Origin: Globisporangium splendens
Lineage: Eukaryota; Oomycota; Peronosporomycetes; Pythiales; Pythiaceae
NCBI GenBank assembly: GCA_006386115.1
Contig: VFIW01000012.1
Span: 620,001-684,000 of the forward strand
Reading direction: 5' to 3'
Length of the DNA stretch: 64,000 bases
A program made the position numbers and the translations under genes. How positions within the stretch are numbered: the stretch's first letter is position 1; each line of letters starts with the position of its first letter. Of this stretch, positions 42,184-52,905 are shown in pieces. Below the pieces are notes generated by a model. It did not search any database and was not told the origin of the DNA. It was given only the letters and a program-made list of their open reading frames with translations.

Positions 42184-43875
42184 ATGCTGCGCCACGTGAG
42201 CCACCAGCAGCGCCTCGTGCGCCAGATGAGCTCCTCGACGTCGCGCACGGCGGCGCCATTGACCGCAACGATCTCGCCTGTGACCAACTTTGCGTCGTCG
42301 GCGACGTCTTCATCTTCTTTATCGAAGACAAACGAGACGTCGAGTGAGATCTCGTTCAATGAGACTGAGCGCATCTTCAAGTCCAAGACCACGGCGGAAC
42401 TCGTGCGCGCCTACGGTGTGTTCAAGGTGTCGCAGCTCCCGTGGCTCGTGAAGCACAGCGAGCAGCTCGTGAAACTCTCGTACAAGTTTCCGGGGGCGGC
42501 GTTCACGAACAAGTTCCTGCGTGCGTCGTTCTTTGGCCATTTCTGCGCCGGCGAAGACGCGAATGAGATCCGCCCTGTGCTCCAGAAGCTGGCGCATGCG
42601 GGTATTGGCGGCATCTTGGACTACGCCGCAGAAGCCGATGTCGAGCAACCGCGTGATCTGAGCGGTGTCTCCCAGAACCTTGTGACCGCGCGTACGTACG
42701 ACTACGAAGACGAGCTCACGTGTGACGCGAATGCTGCGATCGCGCGGCAAGCCATCATTGACGCCGGCGTGACTGCGGGCGAAGGCGAGCCGGCGTTCGT
42801 GGCGATTAAGTGCACGGCGCTGGGCAAACCCGAGCTGTTGATGCGCATGTCGTCGATCATCGTGCAAGCGCAGCTGCTGTTCAACTCGCTCGACGGACCA
42901 AACCTCTCGCGTGCCAAGTCGCAGTACCTGGAGAAGCTCGTGGATTACCCGACGCTGAGCGCGGGACTGCGCAACGCCGGTGTCCAAATGGACGAAGACG
43001 AGATCAAGAAGCTCTTTGACGCCATGGACCATTCGCGCGACGGCTTCATTGACTACGTCGACTGGGTGAGCTCCTTGGACCCGTTCGATCTGACCATGGG
43101 ACATTTGACGCAGTTCATCGCGGAAGAACCGTTGAACGAGAGCGAGAAGGTGCAGTTGCGCAACATGATCCACCGCTTGGAGTCGCTCGCGAACGAAGCC
43201 AGCGAAAAGGGCGTGAAGCTCATGGTCGACGCCGAGCAGACGTACATGCAACCGGGCATCGACCACTTGGCGCTCAACCTGCAGCGCAAGTACAACCGCA
43301 ACGGCAACGACGTGATCTACAACACGTTCCAGTGCTACCTCAAGATCTCGTCGCACCGCATCGACATCGATCTGGAGCGCGCGCGTCGCGAGAACTTCAA
43401 GTTTGCCTGCAAGCTCGTGCGCGGCGCGTACATGATCCAGGAGCGCAAGCGCGCGCGCGACCACGGGTATTCCGATCCGATCCACGACTCGCTCGAGAAC
43501 ACGCACGCCAACTACAACGCGCAGGTCGAGAAGCTCCTGAAGAACAACGCGATCGCGAGCTTCATGGTCGCGTCCCACAACGAGGACTCGGTGAAGCGCA
43601 CGGTGAAGATGATGGCGGCCCGCGGTATCGACCGCCAGCGCGGCGGCGTGTACTTTGGGCAGCTCCTGGGCATGTGCGACCACGTGTCGTACACGCTCGG
43701 CAGCGAGCGCTACCGCGTGTTCAAGTACGTCCCGTACGGCCCGATCCACGAGGTGCTGCCTTATTTAATCCGTCGCGCGCAGGAGAACTCGGGTCTCATG
43801 AGCGGCGCGATCAAGGAAATCGAGTTGTTGCGAACGGAGATCGTGCGCCGCATCACCAACTTTTCGTCGACGTGA
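42184..43875 (+). CDS. PRODH: Proline dehydrogenase, mitochondrial, with an EF-hand insertion
   Basis: Oxidises proline to pyrroline-5-carboxylate with FAD on the inner mitochondrial membrane. One exon, 563 residues from the ATG at 42184 (MLRHVSHQQRLVRQMSSSTS, a good presequence; an upstream in-frame ATG at 42067 is less likely). Barrel motifs: LAHAGIGGILDYAAEAD, FVAIKCTALGKPELL, GVKLMVDAEQTYMQPGIDHL, YNTFQCYLK, FACKLVRGAYMIQERKRA, FMVASHNEDSV, GQLLGMCDHVSYTLG and VFKYVPYGPIHEVLPYLIRR, which are the substrate and FAD sites. Numbered from the upstream ATG at 42067 region start MLRHV, the segment LFDAMDHSRDGFIDYVDWVS (about 277-296) is a canonical EF-hand loop with Asp at positions 1, 5, 9 and 12 and Gly at 6, so calcium control is plausible. 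Confidence 0.96.
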   Translation: MLRHVSHQQRLVRQMSSSTSRTAAPLTATISPVTNFASSATSSSSLSKTNETSSEISFNETERIFKSKTTAELVRAYGVFKVSQLPWLVKHSEQLVKLSYKFPGAAFTNKFLRASFFGHFCAGEDANEIRPVLQKLAHAGIGGILDYAAEADVEQPRDLSGVSQNLVTARTYDYEDELTCDANAAIARQAIIDAGVTAGEGEPAFVAIKCTALGKPELLMRMSSIIVQAQLLFNSLDGPNLSRAKSQYLEKLVDYPTLSAGLRNAGVQMDEDEIKKLFDAMDHSRDGFIDYVDWVSSLDPFDLTMGHLTQFIAEEPLNESEKVQLRNMIHRLESLANEASEKGVKLMVDAEQTYMQPGIDHLALNLQRKYNRNGNDVIYNTFQCYLKISSHRIDIDLERARRENFKFACKLVRGAYMIQERKRARDHGYSDPIHDSLENTHANYNAQVEKLLKNNAIASFMVASHNEDSVKRTVKMMAARGIDRQRGGVYFGQLLGMCDHVSYTLGSERYRVFKYVPYGPIHEVLPYLIRRAQENSGLMSGAIKEIELLRTEIVRRITNFSST

Positions 43876-44172
43876 GTGGCACTAGAAACAGGAATGAGAA
43901 TGAAGTTATATAATAGATCCCCACACAAATCAAAGTTCGTAGGTGACGTCTTGTTGTCCTTTTGCCTTGGACGTGAGTGACTGGGTGCATGTTATGCTCA
44001 CACATGTTCGTACATGTCTGCACGAATGAAGAAGGAGAGTCGAGGACAAACAACCCAATAGCTCATGAGATCAATCAATGCGCCTTAAGTGCATGCATTA
44101 GAATATAAACTCGCCAGAGGCACACTACGCTGTGGCGTTTAACAACACAAAAAAAAAGGCAACGATCTTCAT

Positions 44173-46796
44173 TTACACCAGCGCCAAAGTGCTTTCGACG
44201 GCTTTCTTGGCGTGCTGCTGCTGGTCACTGCCATCATCATGCGCATCTTTTCCAACAGCAGCAGCTGAAGACGAAGAAGCAGAAGTAGTACAGCTGCTGG
44301 CACCGTCTGGCGTGAGTTTCCGTCGCTTGGTCGCGGATGGAGACGCCATGGATTTCTCCAAGTCGTCACTCAACAGCGAGTTCGCGTCGCCCGCACTCGA
44401 GTGTTTGTTGTCCGCAGCGTGGATCGCAGTGTCCATTGCAATCTGGTGATCTGAGGCATGGTGCAACGTTGTGTGATCAAACGGGAGGTCTTCTTCGTCT
44501 ACATAAGAAAACAACATTTTACAACATGAGCAGCGAGTCGTAGATCAGACTCGCCTTCGAGAGTTAACTACGTACATGTTGAGTCCAAGAACGTCGGCTC
44601 CTCTTCCTCGTCTTCATCTTCGTTGTCCTCGTCCGCCGAGTCGTTCGTGGGCAATCCCGAGGAAAGACCATGGCTGGTGCTCGTGCTGCTGTTGTTATTG
44701 CTGGTATTGCTGCCCAAGTTTGCGCGCTTGCACGTGCGCTTGTTGTGGCCTTTCACACCGCAGATGCTGCACGAGAGTTTGTCTTGCTTGACGTCGCCAA
44801 ATTGCTGGATCTGCTGGATTTTACGCGGTCGTCCCCTGGTCTTTGGCTGCGGAAGCGGCTGCGTGACATTGTCCGACGCCACATTCTCGACATCGATTGG
44901 CGTGATCCGACCGCCATAGAGCGCCTTCAACGACGTCATCAGGAACATACGAGGGATCACATCGGCGCGCAACAACCCGGCAAATGAGATCGCGAGGAAC
45001 ACGTGGAGACACGGGAACCGAGATGCATCGTACTCACCGCACGTACAGCTCTGTTTCGCAAAATCCACGATGCGTTGCCGGCCCGTCTGGTGATCAATCA
45101 CTTCGTACCCGTGCTCTGCGATCCGAAGTACCTCGAAATGGTTCGCCTCGGCTTCGTAGTGCAGCAAGAGCGCATGGAACTCGTCCGGGTACTCGGAGCT
45201 GATCTGGCCGTACTTTTCAAACCGCTGAAAGAGCGTACTTGCGACCTTCGAGACCCATCCGACCAGAATCATCAACGGAGTCTTCGTGCAAAGCGTCTCG
45301 ATCCATTGAAACGACGATTGCAACGGGGCAATGGCGCTGGATCCGGGGATGGCATTGCTCGCGTTTGCAGCAGCAGCGCCATTGTTAGCACCGCTCACCG
45401 CGAAGATATCCACTCCGTCGGATTGAACACAGTTTGGGAAAAGCGCATGCAACGGCCGCTGGAGATCCTCACCACGGCTGTGCACGAGCGTCGTCACCGA
45501 ACGCACAAAGTCTGGGATCGCCTGGTTCAATTGCTGCAGGAAAAACAGCCAGTTGGCTTCGGATTCCACGGGCACGACGCCGATCGCGATTGGGACGTTC
45601 TCACCCATGGCATCCTGTGTCGTCGCCGTCATCAGCACGCCACCATTCGCCGACGTGATCAGGAACACACTAAACAGCACGACTGAGCGACAGTAGCGCA
45701 GTGCGGACTGCAGAGGCTTGGGGCACAGGAACGCGCGCGAGAACGTCGTGGTGCCGGGCATGTGCTCAAAGGCCGCAACGGACCCTTCGTTGCTTTTCAC
45801 AAACGCGTCCAGGTACCCGCGGATCTTCATGAACGACGCGCCTTCCTCGTTTTTCTTTTGCTGTCGGAACGCGCTCAGTGCACGCCACGCCGTCATGTAC
45901 GACGTCGAGACGCCAAACTGCTCTTTCATGATGCCTGCCATGTCTTTTGGACGCACGGCGTCACCGACTTTGCTCATGAACGGCTTGGCGGTCTCCATAA
46001 GCGCAGCTGCTGAGATGAAGTTCGCCGAGTTCGATTGTGCAACCGAGCAATTCGGATTGTGCGAGATCACCGCGCGCGTCACGTACACGCGGCCATTCGT
46101 GTGTCGATTCGCCGACACCACAAACTCGCAGGTCGTGGGCGTCGTCTTGCGGTGCTTCCACGTCGGACAACGCGCTTCGAGGCGTTGCGGACTGCTGTGC
46201 TGCATGTAATACGGCACGTTCATGCGCACCGAGATCACCTTGAGCTCACGTCGCAGTTCGCCCATATCGCTGTAGCTTTCACGGAACGGCGGACAGCGCG
46301 CTGCCACATGGCTGTTGTTACTACTATTAGCGCTCGCATTGGCATTGCTCGCTAACGCATGTCCGTGGTTCATACTCTCTCGGATGAGGTGGGCGACTCG
46401 GGCAATCGAGACGTTCGCATTGGTGGCTGCAGTCACAGGTGCTCCGTGTCCAACCGATGCCGCTGTTGTCGTTTGCATCGACGGTTGTGCCGCCGCAGTA
46501 AGGTTCATATACGCCTGCACGATCGCATCCTCGCGCACTGCCGCAGCAATCGCCTCATCGCCTGCATGCGCCATCACCGCGTCACTTGCCGCGCTGCTCT
46601 CCGTCGTAGCTGCTGCTTCTCCCGTCGCTACTTCATGGCCAACTCTAGCAGCACCAGCAGATGTGGATGTACTGCTATTAGCACCAGCAGTTAGCGCGGT
46701 CTGCGCGTCATCAGCTGCCGCATTAGCAACGTCGTCCGGCAGCTCTATCGCGGCGTCTTCGTCCGCATTCGCAGTCCGTGCATCTGCTCGCGCCAT
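44173..46796 (-). CDS. MULE-transposase-derived (FAR1/MuDR-like) protein with SWIM and CCHC zinc fingers
   Basis: Exons 44576-46796 and 44173-44498 give 848 residues. After an Ala-rich low-complexity start comes a zinc-binding-like N-terminal module (EARCPTWKHRKTTPTTCEFV, HNPNC), then the MuDR pre-transposase pattern FGVSTSYMTAWRALSAFRQQ and NEGSVAAFEHM. The MULE core reads ALRYCRSVVLFSVFLI, GGVLMTATTQDAMGENVPIA, VVPVESEANWLFFLQQLNQ. A SWIM finger, CTCGEYDASRFPCLH (CxCx9CxH), a TRGRPRK AT-hook and a zinc knuckle CSICGVKGHNKRTC follow. The catalytic aspartate expected at the start of the core (normally x-D-G-x-F) is FS here, and the one before the conserved P-x-C segment is also not visible, so it is probably not an active transposase. 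No terminal inverted repeats were noticed. A DNA-binding regulator like plant FAR1/FHY3 is the likely role. Confidence 0.8.
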
Positions 46797-47159
46797 GGTG
46801 GTGGTCGAGACGGCAATTTGAAATTTTCCCCCGCGCGCTTTCCGTAATTTTCCCGTTTCTCTGCGGCCACAACCGCAAGAGGTCATCTCTCCCGCTTGCA
46901 CTTTTGGATCACAAATGTACCACTGAAAGCGATGCAAGTTGCCATATTGCAACGATACACACTGGAGTTGCAAGGTGAGGGTGTGTTTCCCCCCTGTTGA
47001 GCTTTTGCTTTGCAGCCGAACAAGACCAAGTCGAAGAGCTCAAGCAAAGAAATCCTCAGAAGAGCGCACGCGTGCATCTCTCTCTCTCTGTGCACGTCCC
47101 ACGCCGCCACGCCCCGCCCCTCCGTACAGGAGACGACCCACTAGAAGAAGCAGACGCCC
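46797..47159. promoter_or_regulatory. Shared divergent promoter region
   Basis: 363 bases between the start of the MULE-derived gene (minus) and EDC4 (plus). A CT-rich tract (ctctctctctgtg) lies at about 47077-47090. No defined element is named; the function is inferred from gene orientation. Confidence 0.45.
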
Positions 47160-50100
47160 ATGTCCCACGAAACCAACGGCCACAGCCGCAACAGCAGCAC
47201 GAGCAGCAGCGGGGTCGCCAGCTCGTCGGCGTTCCCTGCGCCGCCGCAACCGCCGCAGATGATCCCGCCGCCACCCCCGCCGCCGCATGTCGGACTCGTG
47301 CCGCCTGTCGTCCTGTCGGCGCCGCCCATACCATCGTCGTTGCTGAGCCACGCAGGTTTGTCCTGATTGCTGTTGCGTCTGTATCAGGGCTATGAAGAAA
47401 GTGTCTGACTGATTGATTGCAATGGTGTGTTTTACGTGCTCGTGCACTCAATATTGAACAACAGGCCGCTTTTCCCCTTCGGATCACATCTCGCCGGAGA
47501 TCACGCATAGCCCCAATCCGCTGCAGCAGCTCTTGCAGCAAGTACCCCCGCAGCCGCAGCAGCTCATGCAGCACCAACACCAATTTTTGCAACAGTTTAT
47601 GTCCAACAACAGCAACGGCCATCAACGCGCCGCACCGTTGCCACCAGCGCCTCTGAGCACGCCACCAGCTCCACCTGCAGCCCTCTTTCAGCAATTCCCA
47701 CCACCGCGGTCAAGTCCGCCCCTTCCTTTGCAGCAAAATAACCTTTCGTCGTCGTTCCCTGTTGTACGGAGTGTTAGCGCCGCAGTCGATGGTAGTAGAA
47801 GCAACGACGCAGGTTCGTCAACAAACTCGCAGAGTGGCTCGCCTCGTCGAGGAAGCCGCCCGGGAAGCCGCATCTCTGGCGAGCATGTTGAGTACCGAAC
47901 ACTTGGCGATCAGCAGGGTGAGAGCCGCTCGTTAGAAGTCATGCCGATCACATTGTACAACTCGGAGCGAGCGTCACAACTCGGCAACCTGATTTCGGTG
48001 AACGAGCACTTCATCTCGTACCCGATCCGCAATGGGTTGATCCGTGTGATCAGCCAGAGCTCGGTCGACCGTCTCTTGATCCGCAAGCACGAGAACCACG
48101 CGGTGACGGAGCTCGCGTTTTTCAACAGCAAGTCGGATCTGTTGCTCAGTGCCGGCACGGACAACCATATCGCGATCTGGAGCATCGTGAGCGACCCGAT
48201 GAGTCGGGAGTTGCTCAAAACCATTCCGACGGCAGCGCAGCGCGTCAAGTGGCATCCGTTTAACATGAACAAGATCGCGATCGTGAATGGCGGCACACTG
48301 TTTATCACGGACCTGACTAACGTGACGGCTGAAGGCGACGGCGCCGATAATTTGTACGAGATCAGTGTCGTGTGCAGCCAATCTTCGAGTCAGATCAACG
48401 ACATTGCGTTCTCGCCAAATGCCGAGACTGTGCTCACGGCGGGTGCTGATGGTCTGGTGCACGTGTATCGCATCAGTGAGCGCCAGAACAACCAAGCGGG
48501 TGAGTTTATCCACCGTTTTGAACCGTTTGACGGCCATGCGGTCGACAGCCTGCACTTCTATGGCGGCAACCTCGTGACCCAAGCCGGTCTCTTGATCGGT
48601 GGTGAAGGAAACTCGCGCATCTCGTTGTGGAACGCGCCCGTGAGCGAGAACGTGCAGCCGACGTGCTTCCAGACGGTCAAAGTGCTGGGTAGTTCCGCGT
48701 CCACTGAGACCGAGGCAGCAGCGACTCCTGCCGTTGTCAACGAGACGCTGTTTGACCCGACGACGCAGTTCCTCTTTGTCGCGGACCGCGCGCGCCCGAT
48801 CATCTACGTGCTGCACCTGGCGCCGAGCGTGAATGCGCGCACACCGCGTCGCTTTGACAACATCACGGAGTTTTCGCTCGCGTACCCGGTGTTGTCCATG
48901 GGCGTGCTGAACCGTACGCAATCGCAAACTGCGCGAGGCAGCGACGGCAGTGACCTGGAGCCCAGTGCAGCGGACGCGTTGCTGAACTTTTCGATGCAAT
49001 TGTACTGTTTGCAAACGCAAGCGATCCAACGGTACCACGTCGCGGCGACGAACTGCTTTGTGCCACTGAAGCAACCGGTGCGAGGATCGATCGAAGACGA
49101 ACTGCCGTCGTCGAACGAGAGCAGCAGCAGTGTTGGCGCGGCTGGTGGATTTGCGCAAAGTGTCGGTGCGGTGACCACTGAAGGCGAGAGCATGACGACG
49201 TCGTACCACCAGTCGACTGCGGAATCGCCACGTGCGGCAACGAGTTCTGCTGCTGCGGCGGCAGCGTCCCCAGAAACCGAAATCGATGTGCAGAACGGCG
49301 ATGCTGAGAGTAGTAACAACGACGACGAGAATGATGACGATGCGAATTACCGTGGCAATGCGAGAGGACCTGCGTCGCCTGCGCACAGTGGCACAAGCAA
49401 CGGCGGATTCCCACGCGTCAACGTGTCGGTGAATAACGATGAGACGTCGTCGTCAGTTGGTGGAGACGATGGTGCGTTCAATTTGCGCTCGTATGCGCGC
49501 TCATCGCCGTCGTCGTCGGTGCGTGCTTTCCAGGACGAATCGTCGGTGCAGTACGAACCTTCGCTGGACGACACAGCGAGCGTCTCGGAGCAGACGATCT
49601 TGTCGTTTTTGCGCCGCATGGAGGTGAATCAGAGCCAACGCGACGAACAGTTGCGCGATCAGATGCGAACGGTGCTGGGTAACCTGGGCAACCACATGAC
49701 GGCCCAAGTTGCCATCCAAGTTGAAAAATCGATTCAGAAGCAACTGCAGACGGTGCTCGTGCCGGCGATGGGACGCATTGTACTGCACACGATGGAGAAC
49801 AACTTTATGAAGCCTGTGCAGAACGGATTCCAGCATGTGATCACGGAAAAACTGATTCCGCACATGGAGCTGAAGCTGAGCGAGTCGCTGAGCTCGGCGC
49901 TGCCCGACCAAATGAGCGCAGGCGTGCACGAAATGGTCGAGCGCGTCGTTGAAGACGTGCGACAACCTGTCCGCGAATCATTCCGCGAGTGTTTCCAGGA
50001 CATTATCATCCCGTCATTCCAGGCTGCGACGCAAAAGATGTTCGAACAGATCAACGACACGTTTGTGAAGGGTACGCGCACAGCGTTTGAGAACAGTGGG

Positions 50101-50670
50101 CAGAGCAACAGCAACGCGCAAGTCACGAAGCAACTGAAGCAGCTCATTGAAGTCGTCGATGGATTGACGCAGAAGGTGGACCAACTCGCGGCTACGATCG
50201 GCGATGGCGACAACGTAGGCATTGGGAACAGTGCAGCAGCGAGTCCGGAGGAGGTGCAGTTCGAAGCGCAGAAGAAAGCTGTGCGCGAGTATCTCAGCCG
50301 AGACGACTATGAAGAAGCGTTCAAACTCGCACTTGGTGCCCAGAATGTGGATCTGGTCGCATACGCGTGTCAGCAATGCGATGTGCGCGCCGTGCTGAAC
50401 GTGCGGCCACTCAAGCTCTCGCAGATGCTGATCCTGTGCCTCGTGCAGCAACTTGGGGCTGATCTCGCCGACGACCTGCAGACAAAGCTCAACTGGCTGC
50501 GCGAGTCGCTGCTGGTGATGGATGTGCGCGACGCGTCGATCGCGGGCTTTGTCTCGAGTGTGCTGCAGGAGCTGCAAGTCGGCTTGAACAACGTACCCGA
50601 AGAGTATCGAGATTCGCAGTTCATGCTGATCCACCATATCTTGAAGTCGCTGCTGAGCTCGACCGTGTGA
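47160..50670 (+). CDS. EDC4: Enhancer of mRNA decapping 4 (EDC4/Varicose/Ge-1) homologue
   Basis: EDC4 is the large P-body scaffold that links DCP1 and DCP2 and stimulates 5' decapping of mRNA. Exons 47160-47355 and 47465-50670 (intron 109 bases) give 1133 residues. The N terminus is Pro/Gln-rich. A WD40 propeller covers roughly residues 220-500: RLLIRKHENHAVTELAFFNS, LLLSAGTDNHIAIWSI, NGGTLFITDLTN, AFSPNAETVLTAGADGLVHV. A long Ser/Asn/acidic linker follows, then coiled coil (TILSFLRRMEVNQSQRDEQL onward). The conserved C-terminal domain has YLSRDDYEEAFKLALGAQNV, DLVAYACQQCDVRAVLNVRP, KLSQMLILCLVQQLGADLAD and KLNWLRESLLVMDVRDASIA, the EDC4 alpha/alpha repeat that oligomerises and targets P-bodies. 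Length and order match the family. Confidence 0.94.
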
Positions 50671-50938
50671 GTGAATTGACAAAACGAAAGACAGAATGTC
50701 GTGCCTCACACAAGGCAGGAAGAGAAGTATAGGGAAGTAGGTAGACTATGGGAGAAATCAAAACCGAGTTGTTCGTCGTCGTCCAAAGGCAGCGTCCAAA
50801 AGCAGTAACGCGCGTACATATACACAAAAAAACGGAGCAACCACTCATTGATCGCGGAAGTGGTCGAGATGAAACAATGGCTTTGCAACAGTACCATTGC
50901 AGAATCTAGGAACTTGAGAACTTCCTGTTTGCTCACTT

Positions 50939-52105
50939 TTACAGCGCTGAATCTGGGTTTGATTCCAGTTGCACCCGCTTGCCGTCACAGAGCTGGATCA
51001 GCTCGTTCGTGGTGTTCTCGACTTCCTCCAAGTTGCGACCTTCGATCGTAATGCGCGTGTTGTACGATTCGTCCTTGACACCCGTTTTCTCGAGCGTCAG
51101 GTTGACGTAGCTCCCGATCGCGACGCCCGCGTACTTCTTCTGGATCGCCTTCATGGACTTGGCGATCAGCGCTTCAATTTTCAGTGTGTGCAGCTAAGGA
51201 GTTGGGAAAAATTAGACAACCATTGTACACGTAAAGCAAGCAAAACAACACAAGGCACTCACGATAACGCGATGGATCGGGACACCGACAAAGTGGTCTT
51301 CGTTGTACGTGAGCATGTCGGTCACCATCGACGGGATCCCAGGAAGCACGTACACATTGTGCACGACCGCGAGCGGCACCCAACTGCCAGTCGAGAGCAC
51401 TGTGCACCTCTCAGGGAGAGTCGCCATACGCAGAGCGTCTTCATTGAGAGCTCCATCGTATCCACGCTGAATCGCAAACTCCCGGAGTGCATCTGCGGTC
51501 GGCTGATGCAGCTCCAATCCCACACCAAACGCTTTCGCCTGCCACACAAGACAAACGCAAGTACTAAGTACGTAACTGCGCTTCAGGGGCAAGTACATGA
51601 TACGCACGCAGCAAACGTACCACTCCTTCGTAAGTAAGATCGTCATGCGTTGGGCCGATGCCTCCCGTTGTGAACACGTACCCCGTTGGACCCACGAGGT
51701 CCGAGAGCTCCTTTACAGTCGACGAAATGATCTGCACTTCCCGCATCAACATCTCACGTTAGACATCATTCTCACAACTAGCGCATAGAACATAGAAGAA
51801 GGACACAGACGAACACATACATCCAACTCATCTGGGATCACAATCACGCGCTTCACATCGATGCCGCGACGGAACATCAACTTGGCGATAAAGAACGAAT
51901 TCGTGTCGTGCGTCTACACAGCGCAGATAGCAGGCAAACACGCGACAACACGTGCATTTCAGCGTGAGGCAGGGAGAGATTTACGCCAAGACTGCGAAGA
52001 GCTACAGATGCGACCACGTACCTTGCCCGTGAGCACTTCGTTCGCGATCACGCAGATCGCAGCACTCGGTGCGTTCTGGGCAGCTGAAGGAGCAGTAGAC
52101 GCCAT
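50939..52105 (-). CDS. MoaB/Mog-type molybdopterin-binding-domain protein (FLAD1 N-terminal/CinA-like), copy 1
   Basis: Five exons (52022-52105, 51821-51913, 51621-51731, 51263-51538, 50939-51193) give 272 residues. The MoCF_biosynth/MPTb fold is marked by CVIANEVLTGK, THDTNSFFIAKLMFRRGIDV, VIPDELD, FTTGGIGPTHDDLTYEGVAK, and NVYVLPGIPSMVTDM. This is the domain found in gephyrin/Mog/CinA and at the N terminus of human FAD synthase, where it acts as an FAD/ADP-ribose pyrophosphohydrolase; the PAPS-reductase-like FAD synthase domain is absent. The role here is thus probable nucleotide (FAD or pyridine nucleotide) repair, by inference. It is a tandem paralogue of the gene at 52906-54167 with identical exon boundaries. 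No targeting peptide is seen in this copy. Confidence 0.88.
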
Positions 52106-52459
52106 GGTGAAAGCAGTGTGCTGGTGTCGCGCGGTTTGCTTTATGCGCCGCCCGGAGCGCCGTCTGCAATCTGCCAGGTGGATTTCTCCATCCTCATTCA
52201 CGCAGGCTTCAATCAACTCTCCATGATGACGTAACATTGTCCTATGTTAGGGTGGTTGTGATGAGTGTGCCACACTAACTAGAGCACATCGATTGATAGT
52301 GACAGTGACTAGCCAGCATCAACAACTTGTCGCCACAGCCCTCGCTAGCTTTGCAGCCCACACGAGAGCTCTCCTGCGGCGTAAAGTTGAGTGTTGCAGT
52401 ATCAGCTTGAGCTATTACCCCAGATGAGAAGACCTGTCTAACGCGGCAATCGAGACACA

Positions 52460-52729
52460 TTAAACTGCAACGACAGTGTGAAGCTCCAAGTGTTCGAAGG
52501 CGAACGCACAAAGGCACAAGACAACTTGCTGGTTGTGTCGCACTTCATTGAAAATGTCTCGCAAGTAACCATCACCTTCGATGTGGACGCTCGTGAAAAC
52601 TTGACAGTGTCCGCGACCGATACATTGACTGGAAAAGACATCCCGCTCATTGTTGCGGATGAATATCCAAACAACGCTCCAATGCTTCGACAACCGCTTG
52701 CATCTCTCGTCCCGAGCGAAGATAGATAA
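52460..52729 (+). pseudogene. HSP70 substrate-binding-domain fragment
   Basis: A plus-strand open stretch encodes VKLQVFEGERTKAQDNLLVV and QVTITFDVDARENLTVSATD followed by TLTGKDIPL, which are the adjacent conserved segments of the HSP70 beta-sandwich. The expected FxLxGIPPAPRGVP linker between them is replaced (VSHFIENVS), upstream sequence has stops and no ATPase domain is present, and the lid ends at a stop at 52727-52729. It is a relic, inserted between two tandem genes of the opposite strand. Confidence 0.75.
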
Positions 52730-52905
52730 TTTCATGCCATGCCAGTCGTGTCATACAGAAGTAACGCAGACAGGATACCCTCAGTAAGGACTGGTCGACA
52801 CAGCAAGAGAAAATGGGTGAGCACCTGCTTTATAAGCTGGAAGCAAATGGATCCTTCTATTTGCGTGACTCATGCGGTACAGTGCCTGTCTACACGCTTC
52901 GAAAT

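Noticed and set aside
42319..43749. 476-codon minus-strand open frame opposite proline dehydrogenase
   Set aside because: Arg/His/Val-rich shadow of the biased plus-strand gene, with no domain.
44173..46796. Active Mutator-like transposon
   Set aside because: No terminal inverted repeats or target duplications noticed, catalytic residues seem absent, and the gene has an intron and housekeeping neighbours.
47974..49386. 470-codon minus-strand open frame opposite EDC4
   Set aside because: Shadow frame; the plus strand matches EDC4 over its whole length.
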